Shown here: positions 23,828 to 35,692 of the stretch, one piece after another
Layout: every line of letters starts with the position of its first letter
Position numbering within the stretch: the first letter of the stretch is position 1
Assembly: GCF_000264905.1 (NCBI RefSeq)
Contig: NW_006763142.1
Coordinates: 1,532,437-1,596,436, forward strand
Direction of reading: 5' to 3'
DNA length: 64,000 nt
Origin: Stereum hirsutum FP-91666 SS1
Lineage: Eukaryota; Basidiomycota; Agaricomycetes; Russulales; Stereaceae
The notes under the pieces: generated by a model
The model's database searches: none
What the model saw: the letters and a program-made list of their open reading frames with translations, nothing else
What the model was told of the DNA's origin: nothing
Translations under genes and position numbers: made by a program

Positions 23828-26800
23828 ATCGTCAGAGCTTCAGGTAGAGGAAAGGTGAAAAACGTCACTGTCTCTCAGTCCATTTCAAGTGGAATGAGCG
23901 TCGGAATTGATGGCCCGAGACCAGTCTGGCACCATCCAGAGGATGGGGATTATCGAGGCATGCCAGCACAGCGAAAACATGTCATCCAGTGAGGCAAAAG
24001 AGCGGGAGCGCTCTTCGCAGACTTAGTGTCCCCATGGAGCGGGACAGTAGCAAAGAGTGTAGAGTCCTACAGGACAATCCAATCCCGTAATTACAAAGAT
24101 AGCCCGAGGATCACTAGGGCGCGAGTATGGAAGCAGGGGATCACTCAGCCTGAATGCGATCCACGGTACCGAGTTGGGTATGTATCCTCCTTTGATTGCT
24201 GGACATTTCCATTGGGCTGAGTTGAGTGATTGATCGATTTACAATCGCGAAGGGAGATGTGTTTGTGTCTCCGGTTTCAACAGTATAAACAAGGATGCTA
24301 GACTGTGAGCTGTGATTTATCCGCATGTGGAGATGAAAACGCGAGCGCTGAGGTCTAGGAAGCGGCCTGATGCGATTTTCACGGGCGGTATGGCGCTGTC
24401 GAGTGCTACGAGCATAACTGCCTATGGCGTCTATATGCTCAAGCTACTGGGCACTGAGGAACACAAGAGGAACAAGAGGGTCAACGAACAGCAGATCGGT
24501 GATTCCGAGACGGTCCCGTCAAGGACAGGAGCGAGAGCGAGAGAATGTGCGGTATCCGGGGTCTCTGTGGGGGTTCCCCACGGGGTTGATGCGGCGCTTG
24601 CCGGTAGCTTTCTAGTCAATTCCGCTGATAGGTGTCCCCGACGATTGCGCCGTGGAGTTTTCCTATCATACCTGTACGCATCATAGCGCTGGTAACACCT
24701 TATTGACAACTGCAGGTTTCTGCCAAGCCGAATCAGATCGTCCATCATCTTCGCCCACTGCCATTTTGGCTGTAATCGTTGCAATACTGGTATCCAAGTT
24801 GTCGTCACAGTGCATAAGTATGCTGCTCTGGATGATTGATATGGAGTAAGTAGAATATACGAGGATACAACTCTGAGCCCGACAGTCACGGAGATATGGC
24901 ATTCCGACCGCCGCCACCGATCTGAGGTGAGTTCGACTCCCTACACCGACGATCGCCAGCCAAGCTTGGGCTGACTTGCTTCATTATTAGCTCCATGCAA
25001 CTACGGATTACCGACCGGTGTATTCATGAGCATATTTTGATCATGGTTGCTTACGGATTCATCTCCTAGACTCTGGTTCACTCTCATCAATATCCTACCA
25101 TTTCCGGTGACATTTATCGACCCGAGGACTAGCTAGAATTTTGCACGGGTATGGCGGCTACCGAGAGCACAAAACATGTATTGGTATGGTTTCTGAGACG
25201 TATATCAGTGTTGGTGAGGATGTGGGAGACACGTGCTATTCAGCAGTGTATTTAGATAGGCACAGGAAGCTACTTACGAATTCATTGGACGGATAAACTC
25301 ACATTTTTTCTCCATCTTCACAATCTGCGGTCGATTAAGGTTGCACAAATTGTACTACCACACCCCTGTCAAAGACGACGGTATCATCACGCACAAGACC
25401 GGTTTGTCGTAACGAGTCATAGCGCTTCAGCCAAATAACACAATCGCGGTTCAAGGCTGTTATCGTACCCTCTACTACCCTCTACCACGGCTCAGCTTTA
25501 GAGTTGTCATCATTCGACGAAGATACGGCTAATAGGGGAAAGTATGAATTTCTCTAGTGTAATCATATCTATGGGTATGAGATGTTCTCCAACGCTTTGG
25601 AAGGCTTCGAAGACGTCAGGGGTTTTTTCTCACCATCACCGAAACACACAATTTGTGCGATTTGTGCGGGACCGCAGGACCTATATATATGTTCAAAGGA
25701 TACAACCTCGGTCACTACAGATTAGGTGTCACCGGAATGGATGGCGTTTTTAAGTCCCCGTTCGGATATCCTCGAGCTGCAAAACCATACGCATTTACTT
25801 CTCCATCGAGGCCCACTCATGTTATCCTTTCGTAAGTAGATTATATCTGTCCCGTCCCGTTTCAGTAGTGGTTAGCCCGCACTTCGACCCCCTTGCTCGC
25901 AAACACAGGTCCATTGAACGAATGGAAGACTCTCCGAATGGACCACATTTGCGACGCATACCCTTTTTTTATCACGGCAGTCGCATGCATGCTTGAAGCT
26001 CAAGCTCGAGAACGACTCGCGGGAATAAGAGTGGGGCACGTATAACCTGGATGGCGTGTGGAATGCAAGGTAGGAACAAGACATGAAAAGCTGCGAAATG
26101 CCACTCGCAAGGTATTAATTGAGATGCCGTGACGGTGAAATGGAACCAAACCTGATTCTGTACCGCGTCTGAGAGAACGGTACTCTGCTAATCCGTGTTA
26201 TGTAGTGAGGACACGATTATGTTGAAGTATGGTGTGCTAGAAGTAAAAAATGAGGGGATACGATGCGAAATCATGAGCTATATTGAAAAGCATGAGGAGT
26301 TGGTTTGTGTAAACCAAACAAACGAGTGGCAAACGGACGGGGACGGACGAGTCTGCGGCGTGAGTATGTTCGTGTGGCGCGAATTTCAGCTTCACCACAG
26401 GGCGACTCCGATGGTCGTGATTCCGGTGATGATGATAAAGCTCAATTAAACGTCGCACCTGAACCTCACGGCTGCCTTGGATTCGAACAATCCACGAGTG
26501 AGCATGCATTTTGTGCGGAAATGAAAGAAGACATTCCCCGGAGTAGCAATAGGAAAACAAAATCAAAGCTGCCAAAAGGGACAGCCTTGGATGTGCTCTT
26601 GTCATTTCACAATCGAAATTGTTGTCATGGTACGCGATGTACATGTGTCTCGAAAGGTCACACAAAACACAGTGATAACTAGACCACCTGTCAATTATCG
26701 GCTTCAGCTAAAACAGAAAGCATACCACAGGAGGACACCAACAGCAGCTGGCCTCATTCCCAGACTATCCACCATGGTAGTATATGGGTGGGCGATCCAT

Positions 26801-27554
26801 AATAGGCTATATTTGTCGGTGTATCTCGTCTAGGAACGACACAATCGGAGGAGCGTGAATAATGTTGGAGAATGGGACGGGGAGGTCCATTTTCAGATGA
26901 GGGCTTTGGAATACGGGTCAGACCACTGTTGCATACATGCTGACACTAAAGGACATATCTCCAACCCAGAAGAATAAAATGCAGGAGATACAATAACGAG
27001 TTCCTGCGAGCCCACCTACGCCAATGGCCTGCAGAAGTTGAAGGTACGGAGTTCCTAGAACGGTACAGTGAGTTATAAACTCTTATTATTTCGGCTGCGC
27101 TCTCAAAGCCATGAGCTAGTAAGGTCTCAATCAGTTGAAAAAACTCGCCTGTTACGGTTCTGTCATGTTTACAGTGGTGTTTCGGTAATACTAAGAGCAT
27201 AGCTATAGGTAGAGGTCATTGCGGTTGGCGGCTGGTGGCGCTCAAGTGGCGATGAAACCGAACCGAGAAAGGCGTGGGAAATCAGTGGCCCCTTCCGAAG
27301 ACTCTATAAGGAAAATGACGACGACCGCCAACATTCGCTGAACCGCGGCCGCACCCTCACTGGCTGATTTCTCGGTTTTCGATGATACGGTTACTTCTTT
27401 CGAATGCATCGGCGCATCAGGCACTCCTCATGTGCAGGGCGCGAGAAGGCTACCTCCTCAACTCAGACGACAATCTTCCAGCGACCCAACTTGAAGGCTC
27501 TGAATCGATACTGACTAGTAGAGCAAACTTGAACCCGAACTTTTCTGGGCTACC
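23828..27554. other. Long intergenic region, no supported gene
   Basis: About 3.7 kb. Many short overlapping frames occur without domains or consistent splicing. A repeat-like segment near 26.2-26.7 kb shares an exact 23-bp word with 60.16 kb and similar surroundings. Confidence 0.55.
26357..26379 (+). repeat. Dispersed repeat fragment shared with 60160-60182
   Basis: GGCGTGAGTATGTTCGTGTG plus three further bases are identical at both sites, and the flanks also resemble each other (gacgagtc upstream). Both probably belong to one unidentified repeat family. Confidence 0.5.
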
Positions 27555-30032
27555 ATGGCAGATACCATCTCCATCACCGCTATTGCTGTTGTTTTAGTCC
27601 TCCTTGTGCTCTTGTTACGGTCCCTTCGAGGTCCTCAGCCACTCATCCGCGGCCCGCCACGCGATTCTCTCATCGCTGGAAACCTCGCGCAGCTGTTCTC
27701 ACCAGGCGGAATGGAGTATCACGAAGGGTTCACGAAAGAGTATGGAAACGCTCTGGAGATATATGGGTTATTCGGGGTGTGTGCTTGTTATAGAATCGGT
27801 TTGTTTTTCAGATGTTGATCACTGATCAACCTATTAATGCTGTAGGAGAAGCAATTCTTCATCTCGGATGCTCAGGCCATTTCCACGATCCTCAATAATC
27901 CTGATACTTTTCATGAGACCAAGTACGTACATCCAGCTCCCCGTTGACCTCTGAACGTATGCATTCAAGTCTGGCTGCCCCATCTGTGTACCGAAACGTT
28001 AGAGCGTTCCGGAGCATCGCGCGTCTGATCTTCGGGTCTAGTCTTTTCGCCGCTACTGGTACGCGTTTTCCATTGTCGGGTTCTTCCAACGCTCATGGAA
28101 CATTGAACTATCGCCAATATAGGCTTTGACCATAAGAAACTTCGCCGAACACTCAATCCCGTCTTCGCCACCCGCCACATCCGAGATCTTCTTCCCATAT
28201 TCCACGCTATCGCTCGTCAACTTCAAACTGGCCTCCTTGAAGACATTCGGTCACGCGCATCTGCTTCCCATCGCCATTCTAAGTCGGCATCTTCGGATGT
28301 TGGGCGTGAGAAGGTGCTGTCCGCCGAACTTAACGTGCTCGACTGGGTCTTGAGGACGGCATTGGATTTGATTGGGCTTGGGGGTTTGGGTTATGATTTC
28401 GGGGCGTTAAAGGGTACACACGATCCTTACAGCGAGACGGCTAGGCACCTCCTGTACGTCTTCTCTTCAGTGTATTTCTTTTTGTTTCGCTTTCTGATGC
28501 GCCTACCTGAATCAATCGCAACAGGCCAACCGTCTCCGAGGTCAGCTTTATCACGCCTTTCCTCCACATTCTCATGAAGTTCGGATCTGCATCATTTCGT
28601 CGCCTTCTGGTTGGGATGATCCCCATCCCGGCGGTCCGGAGGTTCAAGGAGGTGGTTGATGTTATGGATGAGACAGCAAATCGTGTTTACTGGAAGAAGA
28701 AGGAGGCGGTGTCGAAGCTTTTGACGGAGGAGGATAATGCTGAGGCGATGGCAGAGTTGAAGGATGTTATGAGTCTTACTCGTGAGCCTTCACACTTGTC
28801 CCAGTAGGAACGAATGGCTGACGCTAGCGAACTATGCTGTACAGTGGCGTCGAACATGCAGAATCCGCGCTTGACCGATGAAGAATTAGTCGCCCAAATG
28901 AGGTCAGCTCTCCTATCCGCCCGTACCACCACGTCTCATCTTTGCCCGCCTTTGTCTCCTGTTGTTATCTGACTGACACTAATATGCCATGGTAACGCTT
29001 CGTCCTACCACAGCACAATGATCTTCGCCGCCCTAGACACAACATCCGGCGCTATCGTCCGCACCCTGCAACTTCTGTCGACCCGTCCTGCCATTCAGGA
29101 CCGTCTCCGGAACGAGCTAACGGAAGCTAAAGCAGCTAAGAGTGGCGAGGATCTGGATTTCGATACGTTGGACGGACTGCCCTACCTTGATGCAGTTTGT
29201 GCTGAGGTTCTTCGTCTGTGAGTGATCTCTATGCATAACATAGATGCCTCCTGCATTGACCAATTTCTGTTGGAGCTGATAGACACCCGCCTGTACCGTT
29301 CATGTCTCGGACGTACGTTCGCTTCTACATTTGTACTCAATATTCAATTATATATTCTCTCTCAGGTCTCAAACGCCCTTCGTTCTACCATTGGCAACAC
29401 CCGCCCCTGCCTCTCGCTCGAAAGAAGCATCACATCTCAACGCCCTTCCTCTCCCTGCTGGAACGACAGTCTACCTATCAATCCAGGGGGTGAACCGCGA
29501 CCCGAATATTTGGGGACTGGATGCGGATGAGTTCAGGCCAGATAGGTGGCTGGTGGATGACGATACCGACGCAGACGCTAGTGCGAATGATAGAGAGGCC
29601 GATAAGGAAAGGCTGAGGAAGGCGAAGAAAGAGGTTCCGAGTCTGTGGAGCTCTGTGTGAGTGTATAGTCTATACAATTCTGTGTCTGCATAGACGTTTT
29701 TCTTAAACTGATCTCTGCGTATATGAAAGATTGTCGTTCTCCGCCGGACCCAGAGGATGTATCGGGTTCAAGTTCGGATTAGTCGAAATGAGTACGTCAA
29801 CCTTGTTATCTCTCTTCATCCCTCCATCACACCGTCACTAACTCCTCTCATCTCATCCTTCCGCTCGTCTTGAACAGAGGTCGTCCTGTCAACCCTGCTC
29901 CCCTCCTTCCGGTTCAAACCATCGGACACCGAGATCGAATGGCACCTCAGTTTGACGCAGGCACCACATGTGGACATGGAGGGGAAGAAGGTTCCCGGTT
30001 TGCCGTTGGTCGTTGAAGTCATTGAGGCTTAG
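27555..30032 (+). CDS. Cytochrome P450 monooxygenase, second (tandem pair member 1)
   Basis: Eleven exons (27555-27776, 27846-27922, 28003-28058, 28123-28453, 28525-28781, 28845-28902, 29014-29217, 29283-29312, 29366-29656, 29730-29791, 29878-30032) total 1743 nt, 580 residues. An N-terminal anchor (ITAIAVVLVLLVLLL) is followed by IRGPP. Helix I is FAALDTTSG, ExxR is EVLR, PPVPFMSRT follows, the meander is DEFRPDRW, and the heme loop is FSAGPRGCIGFKFG. Every intron position matches the paralogue at 33.2-35.7 kb, so the two arose by tandem duplication. The loop is complete here, including the conserved Arg. Probably an oxidative tailoring enzyme of the cluster. Confidence 0.95.
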
Positions 30033-30646
30033 TCAACCTCTTCTCCGTGCAACGCCCATAATCTATTGGAGCGAGTACTACTCTGTTTTCCATAAAATTG
30101 TCTAATGCAGTCCTCTCATCCGCTAAGATACCTGCCTCAAGGATATTGTGGCCCTGAACAAGATCAGACGTTAGACTCGTACAGGGGGGCTTGAAGCCTG
30201 TACATATCGCATGTTATCGCCTTCTCTACGACGATGTAGGCCTATGTAGGCTCGTTACTGGTCTGCTCGCGTTGCGTTATCGTCTTTACTTCCTCGAGTA
30301 ATCTCTGAAAACCGTCAAGTTTAGATCTATTCTGTTATCACCAAACCGAGTGTGAGCATTAGACCGTATCTGTGAAGAATTTTTCAACCTCGCTAAAGCC
30401 CAACGGGATTCGACGATTGGTCCGATCACCGATACGGTCTATTCAACTTGACAGAAACTCGTACGAATATCTACTCATCTTCTCTCTCGCTCTAGCGGCA
30501 TCCAAGGTCCCTGCATGTCAAAAACTTGTACTATATAATAGACCCGAAAAAAAATTCGACACCATTTAAAGAGCGCAGGACGATTAAAAGGTAACAGCCA
30601 CGGTCAGAATCTTTGCAGCAGCTAAGCGACATTGGCGACAAAAATA
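30033..30646. other. Intergenic region between P450 and kinase-like gene
   Basis: About 600 bp; contains the tiny TA-flanked element at 30362-30439 and nothing else recognised. Confidence 0.5.
30362..30439. mobile_element. Miniature 78-bp inverted-repeat element, GACCGTATC family
   Basis: Starts GACCGTATCTG and ends GATACGGTC, the same termini as the element at 7813-8086, and is flanked on both sides by TA. It looks like a heavily deleted member of that family. With only nine paired terminal bases, chance cannot be excluded. Confidence 0.45.
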
Positions 30647-32096
30647 CTAATCGTCTATTTCTTTCAGGTATTTCCCCCCGAACTTATTTTCGTCCTCGTC
30701 CTCTTCTTCCCAACTCAGCATATGCTCAGGGACATAGTCACAGATTTCTTCCTCCATCTCGACCGCATGAATCCATCCCAAAAGTCGACGAACAGTCTCC
30801 TTCTCATTTCCAATCTGATCCCGCGACTCGGGAGTCCTGGCGAATGGCAAGTTGAAGGCCACTTCCGGAACGTAGTCTCTATCGTCGTCGAAGGGTACGA
30901 ACCACGCTGGCACCGAGGCTGGTGGTGATTGTATCACGATCGACGAGGCATTGGGATTATCCTTGAACGAGGTGCCGATTGTTGCACTGGCGATTTCCGG
31001 TTCGAGTTGGGATAAGTTTCGGAAACGCTCAATCCATGAGGCGTAATCGGGCTCGTCCTCGAACTGCAGCGTTCGAGCGTAGTCGATAAATTGGCCGAAT
31101 ACAGGGGGGTAACCGGCGCAGAGATCACTTCCTGACCAAAGCTGTTTCAAAGTACACACCGCTCTGATCGTCCTTTCCCATTTCCATGGAAGAGAACCAC
31201 GGAGGAGGTGAACGATAATGTACCCCAGTGATTCCATGTCGTCTGCGCGCGATGGGCCTATTTATGAGTAGGTAAGTTACGCGTGCATGTGCACGCGCTA
31301 CGTGCCGCACTATTGCGAACAGTATTACTTACTATTGTGATAATGCATTTTGATGCTACAGTAGCTCGTCGTCCCCCTGATACTCCTCAAGGTATGCCAA
31401 GGGATAGGCATGTTCGTCTCTGGATCGGTATGCCATGTCGTGTCCCCGTAGTCGCCCAAATATAGTTGTTTGGCGTGGTCGTCGCGTCCGAAGAAGAAAT
31501 TATGTGGTTGAATGTCGCCGTGAATAAGGCCTCGGGAGTGGATGTGCCTCACTATATCCAACTACAGTGAAGGAGTCGGGAATCAGGACAATTAGTCCTC
31601 TATGCGAAGAAAGTGAAGAGTCGATCGAAGCCTACCATCTGGCCGGCAAGGACTGCTAGTTCCCCTAGCGTCAAGACCATCTTCCCTGGATCAATATGCT
31701 CTCCTAGCAACTGCATGGCAAGATATTCGTGAAAATTCGACCGGCCCAAGGCGTAAACCTCTGGTATTCCAGGATGACCTAGCGAGAACACGTTTAGCAC
31801 GCCTTTTCGGAGACGAAGGAGGCCAACTGGTCACCTTTGAGCCTGAGGAGCGCACAAGCCTCGCGGCGAAGCGACGGGTTCGCTATAAACTTCGAAGTGC
31901 GTACGACCTTGATGGCAACTCGAGGATACCTGGCGTCGCTCGTTTCGGCTTCCCATATTATCGCTAATATATGGGTTTGAATCAGTGATGGTTTCGGTTC
32001 AGAGATGACACAAGTTGTCTCCTTACAACTTTCACCTCGTCCGAGTGGTTTTTCCTGGTTGATGACCTCCACACGAACGGGTACAGGATCAGACAT
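30647..32096 (-). CDS. Casein-kinase-1-like protein kinase, degenerate
   Basis: ATG 32096 to TAG 30647 in four exons. The N-lobe has VAIKVV (the lysine) and HPGIPEVYALG. The catalytic loop reads HGDIQPHN in place of HRDIKPDN, and the Mg-binding DFG stands as DYG in LGDYGDTTW. The typical CK1 stretch RADDMESLGY with LLRGSLPW follows near 31.2 kb, which places it in the CK1 group. No normal glycine-rich loop is visible, so catalysis may be weak or lost. The tail is acidic (WEEEDEDEN). It sits between the two duplicated P450 genes and has no obvious metabolic role; a regulatory or passenger gene are both possible. Confidence 0.8.
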
Positions 32097-33227
32097 GAGA
32101 GTAGGTGCAGGGATACAAACGTGTTCTATTACTACTAAACTTGTTGTCCCAAGGTATGTACTTAACCGTTGCTTAGCCGCGAATACGGCTCCGCAAGACT
32201 CATTTCGGGGTTTCCCATTGAGAGCGCTCTTTCTGTGGAGATGTGGCGCCCAGTCAGCGCGATCCTCTCGCCAGCCGGTTGAACGTTGAACGATTGGGTA
32301 CTACTTTCAGAAGACCACCTTACCCCGCCGCAAACTTTCTTCAACTCGCCGACTCTCTCCTCACAGGACCATCCCTCGATGAGCGATTAAAGGGTTCGCT
32401 GTGGACCGTCACGCTAGCTAGCCCTCGTCGACGGTATTTTGCCAACCTTGTCTTGCCAATCTTTGCATCCAATGCTCGACCGCAATGTCAACCCCGGAGG
32501 CACGAATACACGTCCACTCCTTCCTCATAACTAGTACAGTCACCTTACGCTTGCTGCACCAAGTTTGAAGTGCTTGGGGACCCGATGAAGAATGACGACG
32601 CGTTGCGCGTCGGAACTACTCTGAACCACCGTATGTCTCCTCTCCCTCTCTCCCAGATGACGATTCCTAGATCGAAAGTGCACTTCGTCAATGCTGTGGT
32701 ACCGGTAGAGAAGAATGCGAGTCGGTTAAATAGGGTGATCATTAGGGCGAGTGCGAGTACATCGCAGCGCATAGGCTGATGGTAACTACTAACGAGTACT
32801 TAACCTCACCTGCGAGTATACGCTTGCCCATTGATATATGTACCCGCCTCATCTTGATTCCGTTTCGCAGAGCCCACTGGCATAGACCTCTGCGCTCACG
32901 AACACGATCCCAGTCATAACAACAGATCGCCGATAAATTCAGGCTCTGGTCAAATCCAGATTCATTCAAACCCCAGCCCCATAGTCATGCGATCTCCATA
33001 ACGTGCAAGGAGGACTCATTCCTTACGGGCTTTCCAAGCCAGTCGCACTTCACTTTATTCGTAAGCGATGTTAATCGGTTTTGCAGTAATTGGGCGCCTA
33101 CACGACCCTGAGGCGGTCCCGAGCGTACAAAAAGGTAGCGTCGAGGAGACCGTTGCCAGCCTTCTTCGTTCTCTCAACAACCTCTCAGAGCTCTTTGGAT
33201 TGTCGGACTGAAGCCTGTATGTCTAGG
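32097..33227. other. Intergenic region with unassigned open frames
   Basis: About 1.1 kb. Plus-strand frames at 32243-32530 and 32570-32779 are open but show no known domain. This region may hold promoters of the divergent kinase-like and P450 genes. Confidence 0.45.
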
Positions 33228-35692
33228 ATGGTTGATATTCCTCCCGCATATACCGTCGCCTCTACAGTAGTCGTGCTTTATGTTCTGTCCCGCTTCCTTC
33301 GTAGATCTCGACCACTTATCCATGGCCCACCTCGTGACTCTATCATTGCTGGCAATCTAGCGCAACTGTTTGCTCCGGCCGACGGGATGGTATATCATGA
33401 GAAGTTCACGAAAGAGTATGGCAACGCTTTCGAGATCTACGGATTGTTCGGGGTGAGTTGCTCATTTGATCATCAGTACTTACTGTTCCTTGGAGTGACC
33501 ACTGACTGAATAGAGGTATAGGAGAAGCAATTCTTCATTTCTGATACCCAGGCCATCTCTGCGATCCTCAACAACCCCGACATCTTCACTGAGACAAAGT
33601 ACGTCCGTTTTTATGCTCTAACTCGGTATGCAATCCCTTATGATCCACCTTCCTTTGGCACCATAAGTGCGTTCCTAGGCGTCGGGCGTACCATCTTCGG
33701 AACAGGGCTCTTCGCTACGACTGGTAAGCTACCTGCTAAGATCGTGTTCTACATACTCCAAAATGTCCTGAGTCGTCGATACCGATAACAGGGCCAGTCC
33801 ACAAAAAGCTCCGCAAATCCCTCCAACCCTTCTTCGCCACCCGCCACATCCGAGACCTCCTCACCGTCTTCCAGCCCATCGCGAATCAACTGCGAGCCGG
33901 GCTGATTGCAGAAGTCCGGGCTCTTTCCTCTGCCAGTGGTTCGTCTGCGGCAGAGAAAGCACCAGAGGCCGAGATCGACGTGCTCGATTGGATATCGAGG
34001 ACGGCGCTGGATTTGGTCGGGTTGGGAGGACTGGGACATGAGTTTGGGGCTGTTAAGAGCGCGAAGAGTCGGTATAGCGAGTATGCGAAACGGCTCCTGT
34101 ACGTCCTGCCCTCAGTCTGGTGCCATCGTCTCTATTCTCTGTCGTCGTTTGCTGACCCCGACCCGCATACATGATACAGTCCAACCCTCGCCGAGATCAG
34201 CATCGTCACACCCTTCCTCCACATCCTGCAAAAATTCGGCTCCAAACCCTTCCAACGCTCCGTAGTCTCCCTCGTCCCCATCCCGTCCGTGCAGAATTTC
34301 AAAGCCGTGATCGACGTGATGCACGACACGGCGCTGGAAATATTCGAGGAGAAGAAGGCGACGGTTTCGAAGGTAGTGAAGGAGTCTACTGGTGATGATT
34401 TGAGTGAAGAGTTGAAGGATGTTATGAGTCTTACGCGTGAGTTTTTGGTACCATGGCACTCTGAATGAGATATTGACCTTGTTGTAGTGGCGGCGAACAT
34501 GCAGAATCCGCGCTTGACAGATACAGAGCTAGTCGCCCAAATAAGGTCAGCCAACGCCCTTGTCTTCCCCGCTACACATTCCTACTACTAACCCCCGTCT
34601 ATGATGATATCCTAATCACAGCACCCTCATCTTCGCCGCCCTCGACACAACCTCCGGCGCTCTCGTTCGCACACTCCAGATGCTCTCCCTCCATCCCTCC
34701 ATCCAGGCCCGTCTCCGGCAAGAGATCATCGACGCACAACGCGCGAATGAGGGGAAAGATATGGATTACGATACGCTGGATAACCTGCCCTACCTTGACG
34801 CTGTATGCGCCGAAGCTCTCCGCCTGTGAGTGGTTTGTTTCACTCGAGATGTATTCGCATCAGGTTCTGATCGGTGCTCATCAATGGTAGTCATCCACCG
34901 TTATCGTTCATCTCCCGCACGTAAGTGGTCCTTCCTTCACACCTTCGTCCTTCCATCGCTCACTCCTCGAGAATATCAGATCCCAATCCCCCTTCGTCCT
35001 CCCCCTAGCCACCCCCGTCCCTTCCTCCAGCTCCAAAGACGCTACCCTCGTCACAGCCCTGCCCCTCCCCGCCGGCACGACCATATACCTCTCCATCCAA
35101 GGTGTCAACCGCGACCCGAACATCTGGGGACCCGACGCGGATGAGTTTCGGCCGGAGAGGTGGTTGGAAGGTGATGTGGAGAGTAGAGAATGGGATGGGA
35201 AGGGGAGGGAGAAAGCCAAGAGGGAGGTGCCGAGTTTGTGGAGCTCTATGTGCGTGCTTTCTTCGTTCCTGATATAATTTCGGGATATGTGCGGAGTGTG
35301 ATGTCAACTGGGCGTTGGGAGACGCTCACGCTCGCGGTATTGCTTTTGTTTTGTTGCAGATTGTCGTTCTCGACCGGACCGACTGGATGCATCGGCTTCA
35401 AGTTCGCGTTAACAGAGATGAGTGCGTCCGCCTCCTTTTCTTTCACTCTTTCCCATCACATTTCGTCCTCTCCTCCTTCTTTCCTTTTGTCCCGTCATTT
35501 AATCCCACTTCCTCTTGATCTCATAACTATAAAGAACTCGTCCTCTCCACCCTCCTGCCCCTCTTCCTCTTCAAACCGTCCCAAACACCCGTCGAGTGGC
35601 ACCTCTCGCTCACACAAGCGCCACATGTGGCGAAGGAGGACGGGTCGAGGGTGACGGGTCTGCCGTTGATTGTGCAGGTTATTGAGGAGTGA
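33228..35692 (+). CDS. Cytochrome P450 monooxygenase, third (tandem pair member 2), altered heme loop
   Basis: Eleven exons (33228-33452, 33522-33598, 33668-33723, 33792-34098, 34180-34436, 34488-34545, 34622-34825, 34891-34920, 34980-35249, 35360-35421, 35535-35692) total 1704 nt, 567 residues. The ATG at 33228 matches the paralogue's start; an in-frame ATG at 33219 is possible. The anchor, IHGPP, FAALDTTSG, EALR, DEFRPERW and heme loop are all present. The heme loop reads FSTGPTGCIGFKFA: the Arg of FxxGxRxCxG is Thr, whereas the sister gene keeps Arg. The cysteine ligand is intact. Frame and splice sites are undamaged, so the change looks tolerated rather than a sign of decay. Its last codons mark the left edge of a duplicated segment. 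Confidence 0.93.
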
